From NCBI GenBank assembly GCA_016218825.1, contig JACRCV010000018.1, positions 1 to 47,351 of the forward strand: DNA of 47,351 bases, in the 5' to 3' direction. Source of the stretch: Deltaproteobacteria bacterium. Its GTDB lineage: Bacteria; Myxococcota; XYA12-FULL-58-9. Positions 8,851 through 17,710 of the stretch are shown one piece after another. Below the pieces are notes generated by a model. The model searched no databases. It saw only the letters and a program-made list of their open reading frames with translations, and was not told where the DNA came from. Every line of letters starts with the position of its first letter. Positions within the stretch are counted from its first letter, which is position 1. The position numbers were made by a program, and so were the translations under genes.

Positions 8851-10833
8851 ATGGCCGGTTGGATGGAACAGGAGCTGGAGCAACGCAAGAAGGGGATCCC
8901 GGCAGGGCAGGTGCGCGAGGTCGTCGAGCACATGCGCCAGAACCAGATCGACACGGTCTGGGACGTGCAGGCGGCGTACGACGGCGAGTTCCTGGGCCTG
9001 AAAGACCGTTGCGCCTTCGGGGCGCGCGGTCTCTGTTGTCGCAACTGCGAGATGGGCCCGTGCCGGCTCGCGACCGGCGACGTGCCACAGCACCTGCAGC
9101 TCATCACCCCGGCCATCAACCGCAGCACCTGCGGCAAGACCGTGGACGACATGGTGGCGAACATGCTGCTGCAGACCACGATCCGCGGCACCGCGGCGCA
9201 CCTCGGCCACGCGCTGCACCTCGTCGAGCTGCTCTCCGAGGTCGGCGCCGGCACCTCGGCGCTCGCGGTCAAAGACGAAGCCAAGCTCGAGGCCCTCGCC
9301 ACCGCCCTCGGGGTCACGGCGAAGACCAGCGCGGCGCGCGCCACCGGCGTCGCCCAGGTGCTGCGCACCGACTTCAACGGCCCGCGGGACGGCGCGCCGA
9401 TGAAGTTCGTCGCGGTGCTCGCCCCGAAGGAGGCGTCGCGGCTGGTGAAGCTCGAGCTGGTGCCGCACAAAGGCGCCTGCGAGCTGATCGTCGAGGCGAC
9501 TCACAGCACCGCGCATGGCATGACCAACGCCGCCTTCAAGCTGTTGCAGTGGACCTTGAAGCTCGGCGTGCTCGACATGGTGGCGCTCGCGGTGTCCACC
9601 GAGATCCAGGACATCCTCCTCGGCAAGCCCAACGTCGGCACGAGCCACATCGGCTTCGACGCGCTCGATCCGGCCAAGGTCAACATCGTCGTCCACGGCC
9701 ACTACCCGCCGCTCGCGGAGATGGTCGTCGAGGCGGCGCACGCCGCCGATGCTGCGGCCCGCAACGCCGGCGCCACCGGCGTCAACGTCGTCGGCCTGTG
9801 CTGCACCGGCAACGAGATCTTGATGCGCCACGGGCTGAAGACCCTGGGCAACAACCTGCAGCAGGAGCTCGCGATCGGCACCGGGCTCGTCGACGCGATG
9901 GTGGTCGACGTCCAGTGCGTGTTCCCGTCGTTGTCGTCGTTGGTCGGTCACTTCCACACCAAGCTCGTGACCACGATGGGTGAGCTGCACATGGAAGAGG
10001 CGGTGCACGTGCCGATGGGGCATACCGCCGAAGAGACCCACAAGGCGGCCGCGAAGATCGTGGCGCTCGGGGTCGAGGCCTACGGCAAACGCGACAAGGG
10101 CAAGGCGTTCTTGCCGAAGACGCCGGGCAAGTCCCTGATGGCCGGCTTCTCGGTCGAGACCCTGGTCGCGGTGTTGAGCAAGCTCGACGCCAACGATCCA
10201 TTGAAGCCGCTGATCGACGCCATCGCCAACGGCACGGTCACCGGCGCGGTGCTGCTCGCCGGCTGCACCTCCCCCAAGGTCCAGCCCGACATGAGCCACG
10301 TGGCCATCGCCAAGGCGCTGATCAAGGAGAACGTGCTGGTGATCGCCACCGGCTGCGCCGCCGGCGCGTGTGCCCGGGCCGGCCTGCTCCAACCCGAAGC
10401 CGCGGCGCAAGCGGGCGACAAGCTCAAAGGCCTGCTCGCGGCGCTCGGCAAGACCGCCGGCCTCCCCGGCAGCTTGCCGCCGGTGTTGCACTTCGGCTCC
10501 TGCGTCGACAACTCCCGGGTGGTGATGCTCCTCAAGGCGCTCGCCGACCGTTTGGGCGTCGGCGTCGACAAGCTGCCGGCGGTCGCTTCGGCGGCCGAGC
10601 TCGTCACCGAGAAGGCGATCGCCATCGGTTGCGGCGCGCTGGCGCTCGGGGTCACGACCCACGTCGGCGTGGCGCCGAAGGTGATGGGCTCGCCCTTCGT
10701 GGTCACGACGCTCGCGAAGGACCTGGAGCAGCTCACCGGGAGCAAGCTCATCGTCGCGGTCGATCCGAAGGAGGCGGCCGGCGAAATCCTCGCCGAGCTC
10801 CGCCGCAAGCGGACCGGCCTCGGCCTCAACTGA
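8851..10833 (+). CDS. cooS: Ni-Fe carbon monoxide dehydrogenase catalytic subunit
   Basis: A 660-residue cytoplasmic enzyme that interconverts CO and CO2 at a Ni-Fe-S C-cluster. All diagnostic residues are present. C54 and C62 fit a CX7C D-cluster pair at the dimer interface. C63, C66, C71 and C94 fit the B-cluster. The C-cluster set is HGH at 282-284, C317/C318 (GLCCTGNE), C356 (DVQC), C472, C502 and C551 (GSCVDNSR). K588 in TEKAIAIG matches the catalytic lysine. Length matches monofunctional CooS rather than ACS-linked subunits. The ATG at 8851 was chosen over 8818 because AGGAAAAGAG precedes it and the previous gene stops 4 nt upstream. No cooF ferredoxin, hydrogenase or acetyl-CoA synthase subunit lies in the window, so the electron partner is unknown. 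cooT follows after 29 nt. Confidence 0.97.
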   Translation: MAGWMEQELEQRKKGIPAGQVREVVEHMRQNQIDTVWDVQAAYDGEFLGLKDRCAFGARGLCCRNCEMGPCRLATGDVPQHLQLITPAINRSTCGKTVDDMVANMLLQTTIRGTAAHLGHALHLVELLSEVGAGTSALAVKDEAKLEALATALGVTAKTSAARATGVAQVLRTDFNGPRDGAPMKFVAVLAPKEASRLVKLELVPHKGACELIVEATHSTAHGMTNAAFKLLQWTLKLGVLDMVALAVSTEIQDILLGKPNVGTSHIGFDALDPAKVNIVVHGHYPPLAEMVVEAAHAADAAARNAGATGVNVVGLCCTGNEILMRHGLKTLGNNLQQELAIGTGLVDAMVVDVQCVFPSLSSLVGHFHTKLVTTMGELHMEEAVHVPMGHTAEETHKAAAKIVALGVEAYGKRDKGKAFLPKTPGKSLMAGFSVETLVAVLSKLDANDPLKPLIDAIANGTVTGAVLLAGCTSPKVQPDMSHVAIAKALIKENVLVIATGCAAGACARAGLLQPEAAAQAGDKLKGLLAALGKTAGLPGSLPPVLHFGSCVDNSRVVMLLKALADRLGVGVDKLPAVASAAELVTEKAIAIGCGALALGVTTHVGVAPKVMGSPFVVTTLAKDLEQLTGSKLIVAVDPKEAAGEILAELRRKRTGLGLN

Positions 10834-10862
10834 GCACGGCCCAAGGGCAAAAGAGGCGTTCG

Positions 10863-11066
10863 ATGTGCGAGTCGGCGGCCTATTTGAAGGAGGGCAAGAC
10901 GGAGCGGCTCCTGATGCGGGAGGTCGCGAGCATTCGACCGCACGCTGACGGCCTGGTGCTCACCGATGTCCTCGGCGAGGAGCAGATCGTGAACGCCAGG
11001 GTCGCCGAGATCGACTTCCTCGGGCACCGGGTCACGTTGGCGCCGGCGCCGGACGCGAAGCGCTGA
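10863..11066 (+). CDS. cooT: CooT-type nickel-binding accessory protein
   Basis: A 67-residue protein beginning MCESAAYL, the CooT hallmark in which Cys2 binds nickel at the dimer interface. The rest follows the family's small beta-barrel pattern (LLMREVASIRPHADGLVLTDVLGEE ... IDFLGHRVTL). In known systems it helps deliver nickel to CooS. It follows cooS by 29 nt with AGAGG upstream, so cotranscription is very likely. Its last 35 nt overlap the 3' end of the convergent cooC gene. Confidence 0.9.
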   Translation: MCESAAYLKEGKTERLLMREVASIRPHADGLVLTDVLGEEQIVNARVAEIDFLGHRVTLAPAPDAKR

Positions 11067-11844
11067 CGAGCTGACGAACGATCTCGGCGAGCGCCGCGGG
11101 CGCGAGAGACAGCTCGGCGTACGGCATCGCGCCGTCGCGATCCGCTCGGGCGACCGTGGGGTCGAAGGGCAAGTGCCCCAAGAGCTCGAAGTCGTGGAGC
11201 GAGTCCCGCACCCGCGCCACGTCCTCCGGATCCCGGACGTTGTTCAGCACCACCGCCGGCGCCGCGAGGCCGATGTCGGCGGCGAGCGCGCGGATGCGGC
11301 GCGCCGCGACGTGACTGCGCTGGCCGGGATCGACGACCGCCACCAACCGATCGAGCGCTGCCGAGCTGCCGCGGCCGAGGTGCTCGACCCCGGCCTCCAT
11401 GTCCATCACCACCACTTGGTCGGGCGCGAGCAGCAGATGTCGCACCAGCGCCTTCAAGACGATGCTCTCCGGACAGACGCAGCCGCTGCCCCCCTTGTCG
11501 ACCGTGCCCATCACCAACAGGCGAATGTTGTCGCGGCTGAGCCCGAGGCGCTCCGGCAGGTCGGCGACGGTGGGATTCATGCGGAAGAACGTTCCCCAGC
11601 CGCCCTTCTTGGCGCCGGTGCGTTCTTCGATGAGCTCCTTGAGGTCGGCGACCGGCCGCGGCACGACGTCCATCGGGAACCCCAGGGCCGCCTGCAGGTT
11701 CGGCACCGGATCGGCGTCGATCGCCACGACGTCTTTGCCGGCGGCGGCGAGGTGGCGCACCACCAGCGACGCCAGCGTGGTCTTGCCGACACCGCCCTTG
11801 CCGCAGAACCCGAGCTTCAAACCCCTGGTCGCCGGAATGCCCAT
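11032..11844 (-). CDS. cooC: CooC-type nickel-inserting ATPase for CODH
   Basis: A 270-residue MinD/ArsA-family P-loop ATPase. The deviant Walker A GKGGVGKTT is at residues 15-23 with the signature lysine K16. DADP follows at 43-46. The CVC motif at 122-124 matches the CXC that binds nickel at the CooC dimer interface. It is expected to load nickel into the C-cluster of CooS. The start ATG at 11844 has GAGG close upstream; a GTG at 11862 would add six residues. It lies 31 nt downstream of the RapA-like helicase gene on the same strand and converges on cooT with a 35-nt overlap, so it is not in the cooS transcript. Confidence 0.93.
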   Translation of the reverse strand: MGIPATRGLKLGFCGKGGVGKTTLASLVVRHLAAAGKDVVAIDADPVPNLQAALGFPMDVVPRPVADLKELIEERTGAKKGGWGTFFRMNPTVADLPERLGLSRDNIRLLVMGTVDKGGSGCVCPESIVLKALVRHLLLAPDQVVVMDMEAGVEHLGRGSSAALDRLVAVVDPGQRSHVAARRIRALAADIGLAAPAVVLNNVRDPEDVARVRDSLHDFELLGHLPFDPTVARADRDGAMPYAELSLAPAALAEIVRQLVSASRPAPAPT

Positions 11845-11874
11845 CGGCCTCGACTGTAGCACAGCCGGAGCGCC

Positions 11875-14800
11875 CTAGGCGCTGACGGCCTTGGCGCGCA
11901 TCATCCGCACCGCCATCGCCGCCACCAACCGCGGCGTCGCGTGGGCGAGCGCCCGAGCGATGCGTTCGCGCTCGGCGTGAAGCGCCGCGAGCTCTTCGGC
12001 ATGCCGCACGCTGACCGCCTTCTTCTTGGTCCCCTTGGGCAGCGGCTGGCCGAGCTCACGGCGTTGCGCCCGCAGCAGGTCGCGTTTGCGGGTCGCGAAG
12101 ACCTCGTCGAGCCTGACGGTCGCCCGCTCCCGGTCGCTCGTGAGAGCGGCGCTCGCGAGCTTCTCACCCGCCTCGTAGTTCTGCTCCACCAGGCGTCGCC
12201 AGCGCTCACCGGCGGTGCGGATCCCGGCGACGTCCATCCGATCGAGCGGCCGGCTGGCGTCGAGCAGCAGGCCCTCGAGCTCGGGCATCGGCCGCGAGGC
12301 CTCGTCGAGCACCACCGTCGTCGTCGCCCGATCGAGATAGGCGGCGCCTTCGGGGACGTCCTCGGGGAGGTCGGCGGCGAAGCGCCAGATGAACACCGCG
12401 CCCTCGCGCTCGAAGCCGCGACACAGCGCCACCGCGGCGCTGGACTCGACCGCGCCCGCGGCCCACTCCAGCGCTTGCTCGATCAGCGGATGGCCGAAGC
12501 ACAGGAACTCGACGTCTTCGTGATCGAGGCCGCGCAGGCGCGAGAAGGTCGCGACGAAACCGCCCTCGCGCGTCTGATCGTGTCCGGCGGCGCTCGGCCC
12601 ACCCTCCACGTCCCAGAGGTCCTTGCCCTTGGAGTGCAGCGTCAGCTTGGCGCACTCGGCATAGCGCTCGGCGAAGCTCTCGAGCTGCGCCTCGAGATCC
12701 GCGGGCACGCGCGCCATGATCTCCTTCACCCGGACCCGCGAGAAGCTGGCGTGATCGAGGATCGGGTCGACGCCCGAGTCGATGCGCTCGCGCGCCTCGC
12801 GCACCACCTTCTCGGTGCGGCGGAACAGCGCCTTCCACTTGTCGACGCCGGCGTCGTCGAGGATCAGGCGGGCGAGATCGTCGCTGACGTATTCGAGCAC
12901 CGGGTCGATGCCGCCGACCGTGCGATCCAGGACCGCGATCGACTCCTGCATCACCTTGAGGATGGCGGCCTCGTAGCCCTGACCGAAGTGCGGCACCAAG
13001 ACGATGACGTCGTGGCGCTGCCCGACCCGATCGACGCGGCCGATGCGCTGCTCGATGGTCGCCGGCCGCCACGGCAGGTCGTAGAGGACGACCCGGTGGC
13101 AGAACTGGAAGTTGCGGCCCTCGCCGCCGGCCTCGGTCGACAGCATCACCATCGGCCCGGCGGTGTCCCGGACCCAGGCGACCTGGCGGTCCTGGTCACG
13201 CGGGCTCAAGCCGCGGTGAAAGGTGGCGACGTTGCCGACGAAGGGCTCGAGCGCCTCCTTGAGCGCCGCGACCGCGACCCCGGTCTCGACGAAGACCAGG
13301 AGCTTGTCGGTCTTGTCGAGGGTGCGAATGGTCTCGACCAGCCAGCGCAGGCGCGCGTCGCCGGTCGGCAGGTCGCGGCTGTCCTTGGGCGCGTCGACGA
13401 CCGCGGCGACGAGGGGGCGGAGCTCCTCGACCAGGGTCGGGCTGATGGGGCCGAGCACGTCGGACAGCGCGCGCGGCGTCGCCCACAGGGCGCGCAACAG
13501 CTCGCCCAGAGTCCGGTGCCGCTGCCGGCGATCGTCGATGGTGCGCGCCAGCTCCAGCATGACCTGTTCACCGACCTCGATCAGCACCGCCTGCTTCTCG
13601 GTCGGCCGGAGGGGAATGACCTGCGGCCGCCGCTCCGGGAGCCCGCCCACCGGGCCGCGGCGGTTGCGAACCACGAGCTCCGCGAGGCCGTGGCGGTGGC
13701 GCAGCGACGCCAAGACCTCGTCGGCGGTGGCGACGCGCCTCGGATCGTCGGGCTTCTGCTCCACGAGCTCGAGGAAACGCCGGCCGTCGTCCTCGTCGTC
13801 GGCGAAGATCTCGGCCGCCGCCTTCGCGACCCCGCGACCGACCGCCTTGCCTTCGTCGACCGCCTGGGTCACGGCCCGCGCCACTTCCCGGATCAGCTCG
13901 ACGCGCTTCGTCGTGGCCTCGAAGCGGGCTGGGTCCTCGAAGCGCACCGGATCGAGCAGCCGCAGGAGCGCGTGGTACTCGGCGGGGTCGAGGGCCATCG
14001 GCGTCGCGGTGAGCAGCAGCAGGTTGCGGGTGTTCGCTGCGATCGCCTCGACCATCCGGTACGCCGCGTTGCCGCCGTCTTCCGGACGCCAGCGCAGGTG
14101 GTGCGCCTCATCGACGATCACCAGATCCCAGCGCGCCGCGGTCACGTGCTCGAAGAGCGCCTGGTTGCCGGCGAGCTTGTCGATCGACGCGACGATGCGC
14201 CGGTACGCCTCGAAGGGCCCCATCTCCGGGAAGTCCTGGGCGGCGTCCTCGAGCCGCTGGTCGTCGAGCAGCACGAAGAGCTCGTGCACCTTGCGGTACA
14301 GCTCTCCCAGCCACTGGATGCACAGCGAGTCCGGCGTCAGGATCAGCACCCGCGCGGCGCGGCCTTCAGAGCGCAGCCCGGCGTAGATCAGCGCCGCTTC
14401 GACGGTCTTGCCCAAGCCGACCTCGTCGGCGAGCAGCATCCGCACCGGATCGCGGCCGATGGCGCGGGTGGCGACGTCGATCTGATGCGGCAGCCACTCG
14501 ACCCGGCCGCCGAGGATCGCCGCCTCGCCCCGCCGCCGGCCGAGGCCGGCGAGGTCCAACCCCTGCGCCCGGGCGCGCACCACCTCCGGGTGGACGAGGT
14601 TCAAGGTCGCCAAGCGCTCGCGGGGGCCGACGTCACGGATCTCGGGCACCAGCTCCCGTTCCTCGACCTGGCTGCCGTCCTCGAGCTCGTAGGTGACGAT
14701 CGCCCTTTCGGTGCCCGGCAGCCGCCGGCGCACCCGGTGCTCGCCGCCGGTCTTGCCGCGGACGCGCTCGCCGCTGCCGATCAAGTAGCGCAACAGGGCG

Positions 14801-14967
14801 CTCTCGCGGTCGCGGGTGGTGTAGCTGCGCTCCTCTTGGAGGCGAAAGAACTTCACGCTGACGGTGCGGTCGCCGGTGCCGGTGACGACACCGACCCCCA
14901 GGGCGGGATCAGCGGGGCACCACACCAGCTGCCCCACCGCGGACGGCACTTCGTAGCTCAACGTCAT
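11875..14967 (-). CDS. rapA: RapA/HepA-like SNF2 helicase
   Basis: A 1030-residue Swi2/Snf2 ATPase, close to the length of RapA, which recycles stalled RNA polymerase. An N-terminal SH3/Tudor-like region (about 10-110) precedes the helicase core. DEVGLGKT is at 181-188 (Walker A), VDEAHH at 285-290 (DEAH box), LLLTATPM is motif III, and QRIGRVDRVGQ is motif VI with its arginine fingers. The extended C-terminal region resembles the RapA effector domain. A phage-defence or generic SNF2 role is a less likely alternative. It is followed after 31 nt by cooC and is divergent from the gene at 15122. Confidence 0.85.
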   Translation of the reverse strand: MTLSYEVPSAVGQLVWCPADPALGVGVVTGTGDRTVSVKFFRLQEERSYTTRDRESALLRYLIGSGERVRGKTGGEHRVRRRLPGTERAIVTYELEDGSQVEERELVPEIRDVGPRERLATLNLVHPEVVRARAQGLDLAGLGRRRGEAAILGGRVEWLPHQIDVATRAIGRDPVRMLLADEVGLGKTVEAALIYAGLRSEGRAARVLILTPDSLCIQWLGELYRKVHELFVLLDDQRLEDAAQDFPEMGPFEAYRRIVASIDKLAGNQALFEHVTAARWDLVIVDEAHHLRWRPEDGGNAAYRMVEAIAANTRNLLLLTATPMALDPAEYHALLRLLDPVRFEDPARFEATTKRVELIREVARAVTQAVDEGKAVGRGVAKAAAEIFADDEDDGRRFLELVEQKPDDPRRVATADEVLASLRHRHGLAELVVRNRRGPVGGLPERRPQVIPLRPTEKQAVLIEVGEQVMLELARTIDDRRQRHRTLGELLRALWATPRALSDVLGPISPTLVEELRPLVAAVVDAPKDSRDLPTGDARLRWLVETIRTLDKTDKLLVFVETGVAVAALKEALEPFVGNVATFHRGLSPRDQDRQVAWVRDTAGPMVMLSTEAGGEGRNFQFCHRVVLYDLPWRPATIEQRIGRVDRVGQRHDVIVLVPHFGQGYEAAILKVMQESIAVLDRTVGGIDPVLEYVSDDLARLILDDAGVDKWKALFRRTEKVVREARERIDSGVDPILDHASFSRVRVKEIMARVPADLEAQLESFAERYAECAKLTLHSKGKDLWDVEGGPSAAGHDQTREGGFVATFSRLRGLDHEDVEFLCFGHPLIEQALEWAAGAVESSAAVALCRGFEREGAVFIWRFAADLPEDVPEGAAYLDRATTTVVLDEASRPMPELEGLLLDASRPLDRMDVAGIRTAGERWRRLVEQNYEAGEKLASAALTSDRERATVRLDEVFATRKRDLLRAQRRELGQPLPKGTKKKAVSVRHAEELAALHAERERIARALAHATPRLVAAMAVRMMRAKAVSA

Positions 14968-15005
14968 GGTCCAGAGCCGCAGGTCGGCCCAAAGGCGCGG
15001 CGCGG

Positions 15006-15015
15006 GGTTCGAACC
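15006..15015. repeat. 10-bp palindrome GGTTCGAACC in a divergent promoter
   Basis: A perfect palindrome lies between the divergent starts at 14967 and 15122. The same ten bases recur at 47334-47343 at the right edge. It could be an operator; the second copy looks more like a tRNA T-arm, so the match may be chance. Confidence 0.3.
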
Positions 15016-15076
15016 TTGCCAGAGGCCGGGCTTGGCCGCAAGTCGTGACGCGGGCCGTCAGCCGCCGGACGGAATT

Positions 15077-15105
15077 TTGCCGGTGTCGGCGGCGGGCGTT
15101 ACTAT
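15077..15105 (+). promoter_or_regulatory. Sigma-70-type promoter for the cNMP-fold gene
   Basis: TTGCCG (15077-15082) is followed after 17 nt by TACTAT (15100-15105), each matching four of six consensus bases. The predicted start of transcription is about 10 nt before the ATG at 15122, leaving room only for the GAGAGG ribosome-binding site. Confidence 0.45.
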
Positions 15106-15121
15106 CGGGGCGAGAGGTTGC

Positions 15122-15667
15122 ATGCCGCACATCGACCTGCTGGATCTTCCCTATTTCTCGGGCATCACCGAGGCCGATCTGCTGTCGCTGGTGGACGCGA
15201 TGGAGCCCTGCCAGTTCAGCCCCGGCATGGCGATCTATGACGAGGGCGGGCCACCGCCGCCGCTGTACATCGCGACCGCCGGCACCATCGAGATCCTGAA
15301 GCGCGGGCCCGACGGCAAGTCGCGCCGCCTGGCCGAGCTCGACTCGCCGACCTTGGTGGGCGAAATCGAGCTGTTCTGTCGCATCGCCGCGGTCAGCACC
15401 GCGCGCGCCCTCAGCCGGGTTTCGGCCTTCGCTCTCACCCGACCGGCCTTCGACAGCCTGTTCGCGGCCGCCCACCCGGCGCTGACGCGCTTCACCCTCA
15501 ACGTCGCCAGCGTCTCCTGCGCCCGCCTCGCGATCGCCGACGAGATGTTGACCCACATGCTCGACTCGGCCGACCTCGCGAAGCTCCGCCGCGCGGTGTT
15601 CTCGCGGCACCACCAGCGGGACGGCTGGGACAACACCACCGGGGTGTTCACACGGCCGAAGCAATGA
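15122..15667 (+). CDS. Cyclic-nucleotide-binding-fold protein, probably not ligand-binding
   Basis: A 181-residue protein with one cNMP-binding-type beta-roll (about residues 12-120) and a short helical C-terminus without a DNA-binding HTH. The phosphate-binding cassette is degenerate. GEIELF is kept, but the usual PR(A/T)ATV arginine region reads AVSTARA, so ligand binding is doubtful. It could be a protein-interaction module. GAGAGG precedes the ATG. Its last 20 nt overlap the convergent dehydrogenase gene. A second cNMP-binding domain, with an intact cassette, is at 26730. Confidence 0.8.
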   Translation: MPHIDLLDLPYFSGITEADLLSLVDAMEPCQFSPGMAIYDEGGPPPPLYIATAGTIEILKRGPDGKSRRLAELDSPTLVGEIELFCRIAAVSTARALSRVSAFALTRPAFDSLFAAAHPALTRFTLNVASVSCARLAIADEMLTHMLDSADLAKLRRAVFSRHHQRDGWDNTTGVFTRPKQ

Positions 15668-16694
15668 AGTCAGCGACCTCGCGGGTGGCGCAGCTGCCGC
15701 CGACGTCGCGGGTCAGGCGATTGGCCTCGATGGCGCGCTCTACCGCCGCCTCGACGTCCGCCGCCGCCTCCTTGTGCCCGAGGTGGGCGAGCAGCAGCGC
15801 GACGCTCAAGATCGTCGCGATCGGATTGGCCTCGCCCTTGCCGGCGAGCGCCGGCGCCGAGCCGTGCACCGGTTCGAACAGCGCCACCCCCGCCGGTCCG
15901 AGGTTGGCGCTCGCGGCCATGCCCATGCCGCCCTGGAGCGCCGCCCCCAGGTCGGTGACGATGTCGCCGAAGAGGTTGTTGGTGACGATCACCTGCAACG
16001 CCTCGGGCCGCTCGAGCATCGCCACGCTGAGAGCGTCGACGTAGAGGTGCTCGGCGTCGATCCCGGGAAAGTCGCGCGCCACCTCGGCGAACACTCGGCG
16101 CCACAGGTCGTGCCCGAAGCGCACCGCGTTGGACTTGTCCGCCATCGTCACCCGGGCCCGGTGGTGGACCTTGGCGTAGTCGAACGCGGCGCGGATGATG
16201 CGCTCGACGCCTTTGCGGGTGTTGATCTCTTCGTTGATCGCGACCTCGTCGGCGGTCCCCTTCTTGAAGATGCCGCCGACGTCGGCGTACAGGCCTTCGG
16301 TGTTCTCGCGAAAGACCACGAAGTCGACGTCGCGGGCGCGCTTGTGTTTCAGCGGACACAGGCGGTCGGCGAGGCAACGGACCGGCCGCAGGTTGATGAA
16401 CAGATCGAGCTCGAAGCGCAGCGCCAAGAGAATCTCGCGCCCGTGGCGCATGTCGGGGATCCGCGGATCGCCGAGCGCCCCCAAGAGGATGGCGTCGGCC
16501 TCGCAGCGCAGCCGCTCCACCTCACCGGCCGGGAGCGTCGTGCCGTCTTTCAGGTAGCGATTGGCGCCGTAGTCGAGGCGCTCGAGCTCGATGGACAAGC
16601 CGCGCTTCGCCGCCACCGCGGCCAAGACCGAGAGACCAGCATCGACGACCTCGACGCCGATGCCGTCGCCCGGAATGACCGCGATGCGCGCCAC
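15648..16694 (-). CDS. Isocitrate/isopropylmalate dehydrogenase family enzyme
   Basis: A 348-residue NAD(P)-dependent beta-decarboxylating dehydrogenase. It starts VARIAVIPGDGIG, contains FELDLFINLRPVR (substrate-binding arginines), FRENTEGLY, TMADKSNAVR (catalytic Lys), the Asp-rich NLFGDIVTDL and FEPVHGSAP (cofactor loop). Sequence alone leaves 3-isopropylmalate, homoisocitrate, tartrate/malate-type or isocitrate dehydrogenase open. 'FINLRPVR' leans to a LeuB-like enzyme, but no leuA/C/D is nearby. The GTG at 16694 has AGGGA seven nt upstream and gives the canonical N-terminus. ATGs at 16721 and 16730 lack a ribosome-binding site. A TTGACA on this strand at 16730-16725 would suit a near-leaderless transcript. 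Confidence 0.88.
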   Translation of the reverse strand: MARIAVIPGDGIGVEVVDAGLSVLAAVAAKRGLSIELERLDYGANRYLKDGTTLPAGEVERLRCEADAILLGALGDPRIPDMRHGREILLALRFELDLFINLRPVRCLADRLCPLKHKRARDVDFVVFRENTEGLYADVGGIFKKGTADEVAINEEINTRKGVERIIRAAFDYAKVHHRARVTMADKSNAVRFGHDLWRRVFAEVARDFPGIDAEHLYVDALSVAMLERPEALQVIVTNNLFGDIVTDLGAALQGGMGMAASANLGPAGVALFEPVHGSAPALAGKGEANPIATILSVALLLAHLGHKEAAADVEAAVERAIEANRLTRDVGGSCATREVADFIASAV

Positions 16695-16756
16695 AGCAAG
16701 GTCCCTAGAGCCTGCGGCCATGGGTGTCAATCGACGCCCGGCGCAAACGGTGGTGA

Positions 16757-16762
16757 TATAGT
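16757..16762 (+). promoter_or_regulatory. Possible -10 element, leaderless transcript
   Basis: TATAGT matches five of six -10 consensus bases and ends seven bases before the ATG at 16769, so transcription would begin at or near the start codon. No clear -35 is visible and there is no ribosome-binding site, which would fit a leaderless message. Confidence 0.35.
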
Positions 16763-16768
16763 CGGACC

Positions 16769-17710
16769 ATGTCGCCCTTCACGTTCCTGCTTTTGTGCGC
16801 GGTGACCCAAGACCCGGCGGTCGGCGCCGCCAAGCTCTCGCCGCCAACCAGACTCGCGGTCGCGGTCGCCGAGGCGGTCGGCGCTCGGGTGATGCGGCTC
16901 GCGGTCACCTTCGATGCGGCGCTCGCCGACGTCGAGCGCGCCGACGCCGCGCACGCGCTCGAGCGCACCCGGCTCTTCACCCTCACCGATGCGGCCCTGG
17001 CCGACGCGACCTTGAGCCTGACCCGCGTCGACCCCGGCGTCGTCTTGGCGACGGTGAGCGCGGCGAACGGCGAGCGCCTGTGGGTCGGCCAGATCGACTG
17101 GCCCGCGGTCGTCGACGCCCGAGATGCCGTCGACGCCGACCTTGTCTACGCCCGGCTGCTCGAGTACCGGCGCGAGCGGCTGCGGGTGGTGCCCGTGACC
17201 GCCGCGCTCGGCGCCCCGCCGTCGTACGCCGGCTCGCGCTACTGGGGCGCGGCCGAAGAGCTGCCGTGGTACGCCGGCTTCGGCGCCGGCGGGCCGATGG
17301 CGCCCACCGCCGATGACTGGCTGGTGGTCCAGGGCGCGGCCGACGTCAAGGACGAGCTCGAGCTCGCCTTGCTGTGGCACGACGACGCGCTCGCGCGCCG
17401 CATCGAAGAGGCGCGCTTCTGGCCCCGACTGTACTGGATCGCCGGTTTCCTGACCGGCGCGGCGGCCGCGGTCCCCTCCGGCATCTACCTGGTCGGGTCC
17501 AAGAACCAGGACACCCGCGCCGTCGGCATGTCCCTCGTGACCCTCGGTGCGGTCAGCGCGGTGTTGGCGCTGTTCTACGACTCGGCCGGGCCGGCGCACG
17601 TGCTGACGCCGCCGGAGGCGCAGCGAAAGGTCGACGGCTTCAATGAGGAGCTGCGCCAGCGCCTGCGCCTCAGCCCTGCAGACGTCGAGGGCAAGGCCGC
17701 TGAGCGCTGA
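16769..17710 (+). CDS. Uncharacterised membrane-anchored periplasmic protein
   Basis: A 313-residue protein. The N-terminus MSPFTFLLLCAVTQDPAVGA is a likely signal peptide. A mixed alpha/beta region follows (about 25-215). Two hydrophobic helices close to the C-terminus (about 225-245 and 250-272) are separated by a short loop. It ends with a charged tail. The pattern suggests a periplasmic sensor or assembly protein anchored by a helical hairpin; I recognise no family. It converges on the lipoprotein gene ending at 17722 through the heptamer repeat at 17701-17724. Confidence 0.75.
   Translation: MSPFTFLLLCAVTQDPAVGAAKLSPPTRLAVAVAEAVGARVMRLAVTFDAALADVERADAAHALERTRLFTLTDAALADATLSLTRVDPGVVLATVSAANGERLWVGQIDWPAVVDARDAVDADLVYARLLEYRRERLRVVPVTAALGAPPSYAGSRYWGAAEELPWYAGFGAGGPMAPTADDWLVVQGAADVKDELELALLWHDDALARRIEEARFWPRLYWIAGFLTGAAAAVPSGIYLVGSKNQDTRAVGMSLVTLGAVSAVLALFYDSAGPAHVLTPPEAQRKVDGFNEELRQRLRLSPADVEGKAAER

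Noticed and set aside
10834-11031. Possible cooF-type ferredoxin near cooS
   Set aside because: Only cooT is found after cooS; no CxxCxxCxxxC ferredoxin motif appears in any frame of the neighbourhood that I could see.
11941-15048. A >1000-codon open frame on the plus strand opposite the RapA-like gene
   Set aside because: Its protein is a low-complexity Arg/Ala/Gly/Leu mixture with no domains; the minus-strand frame has helicase motifs. It is an antisense shadow of GC-rich coding DNA.
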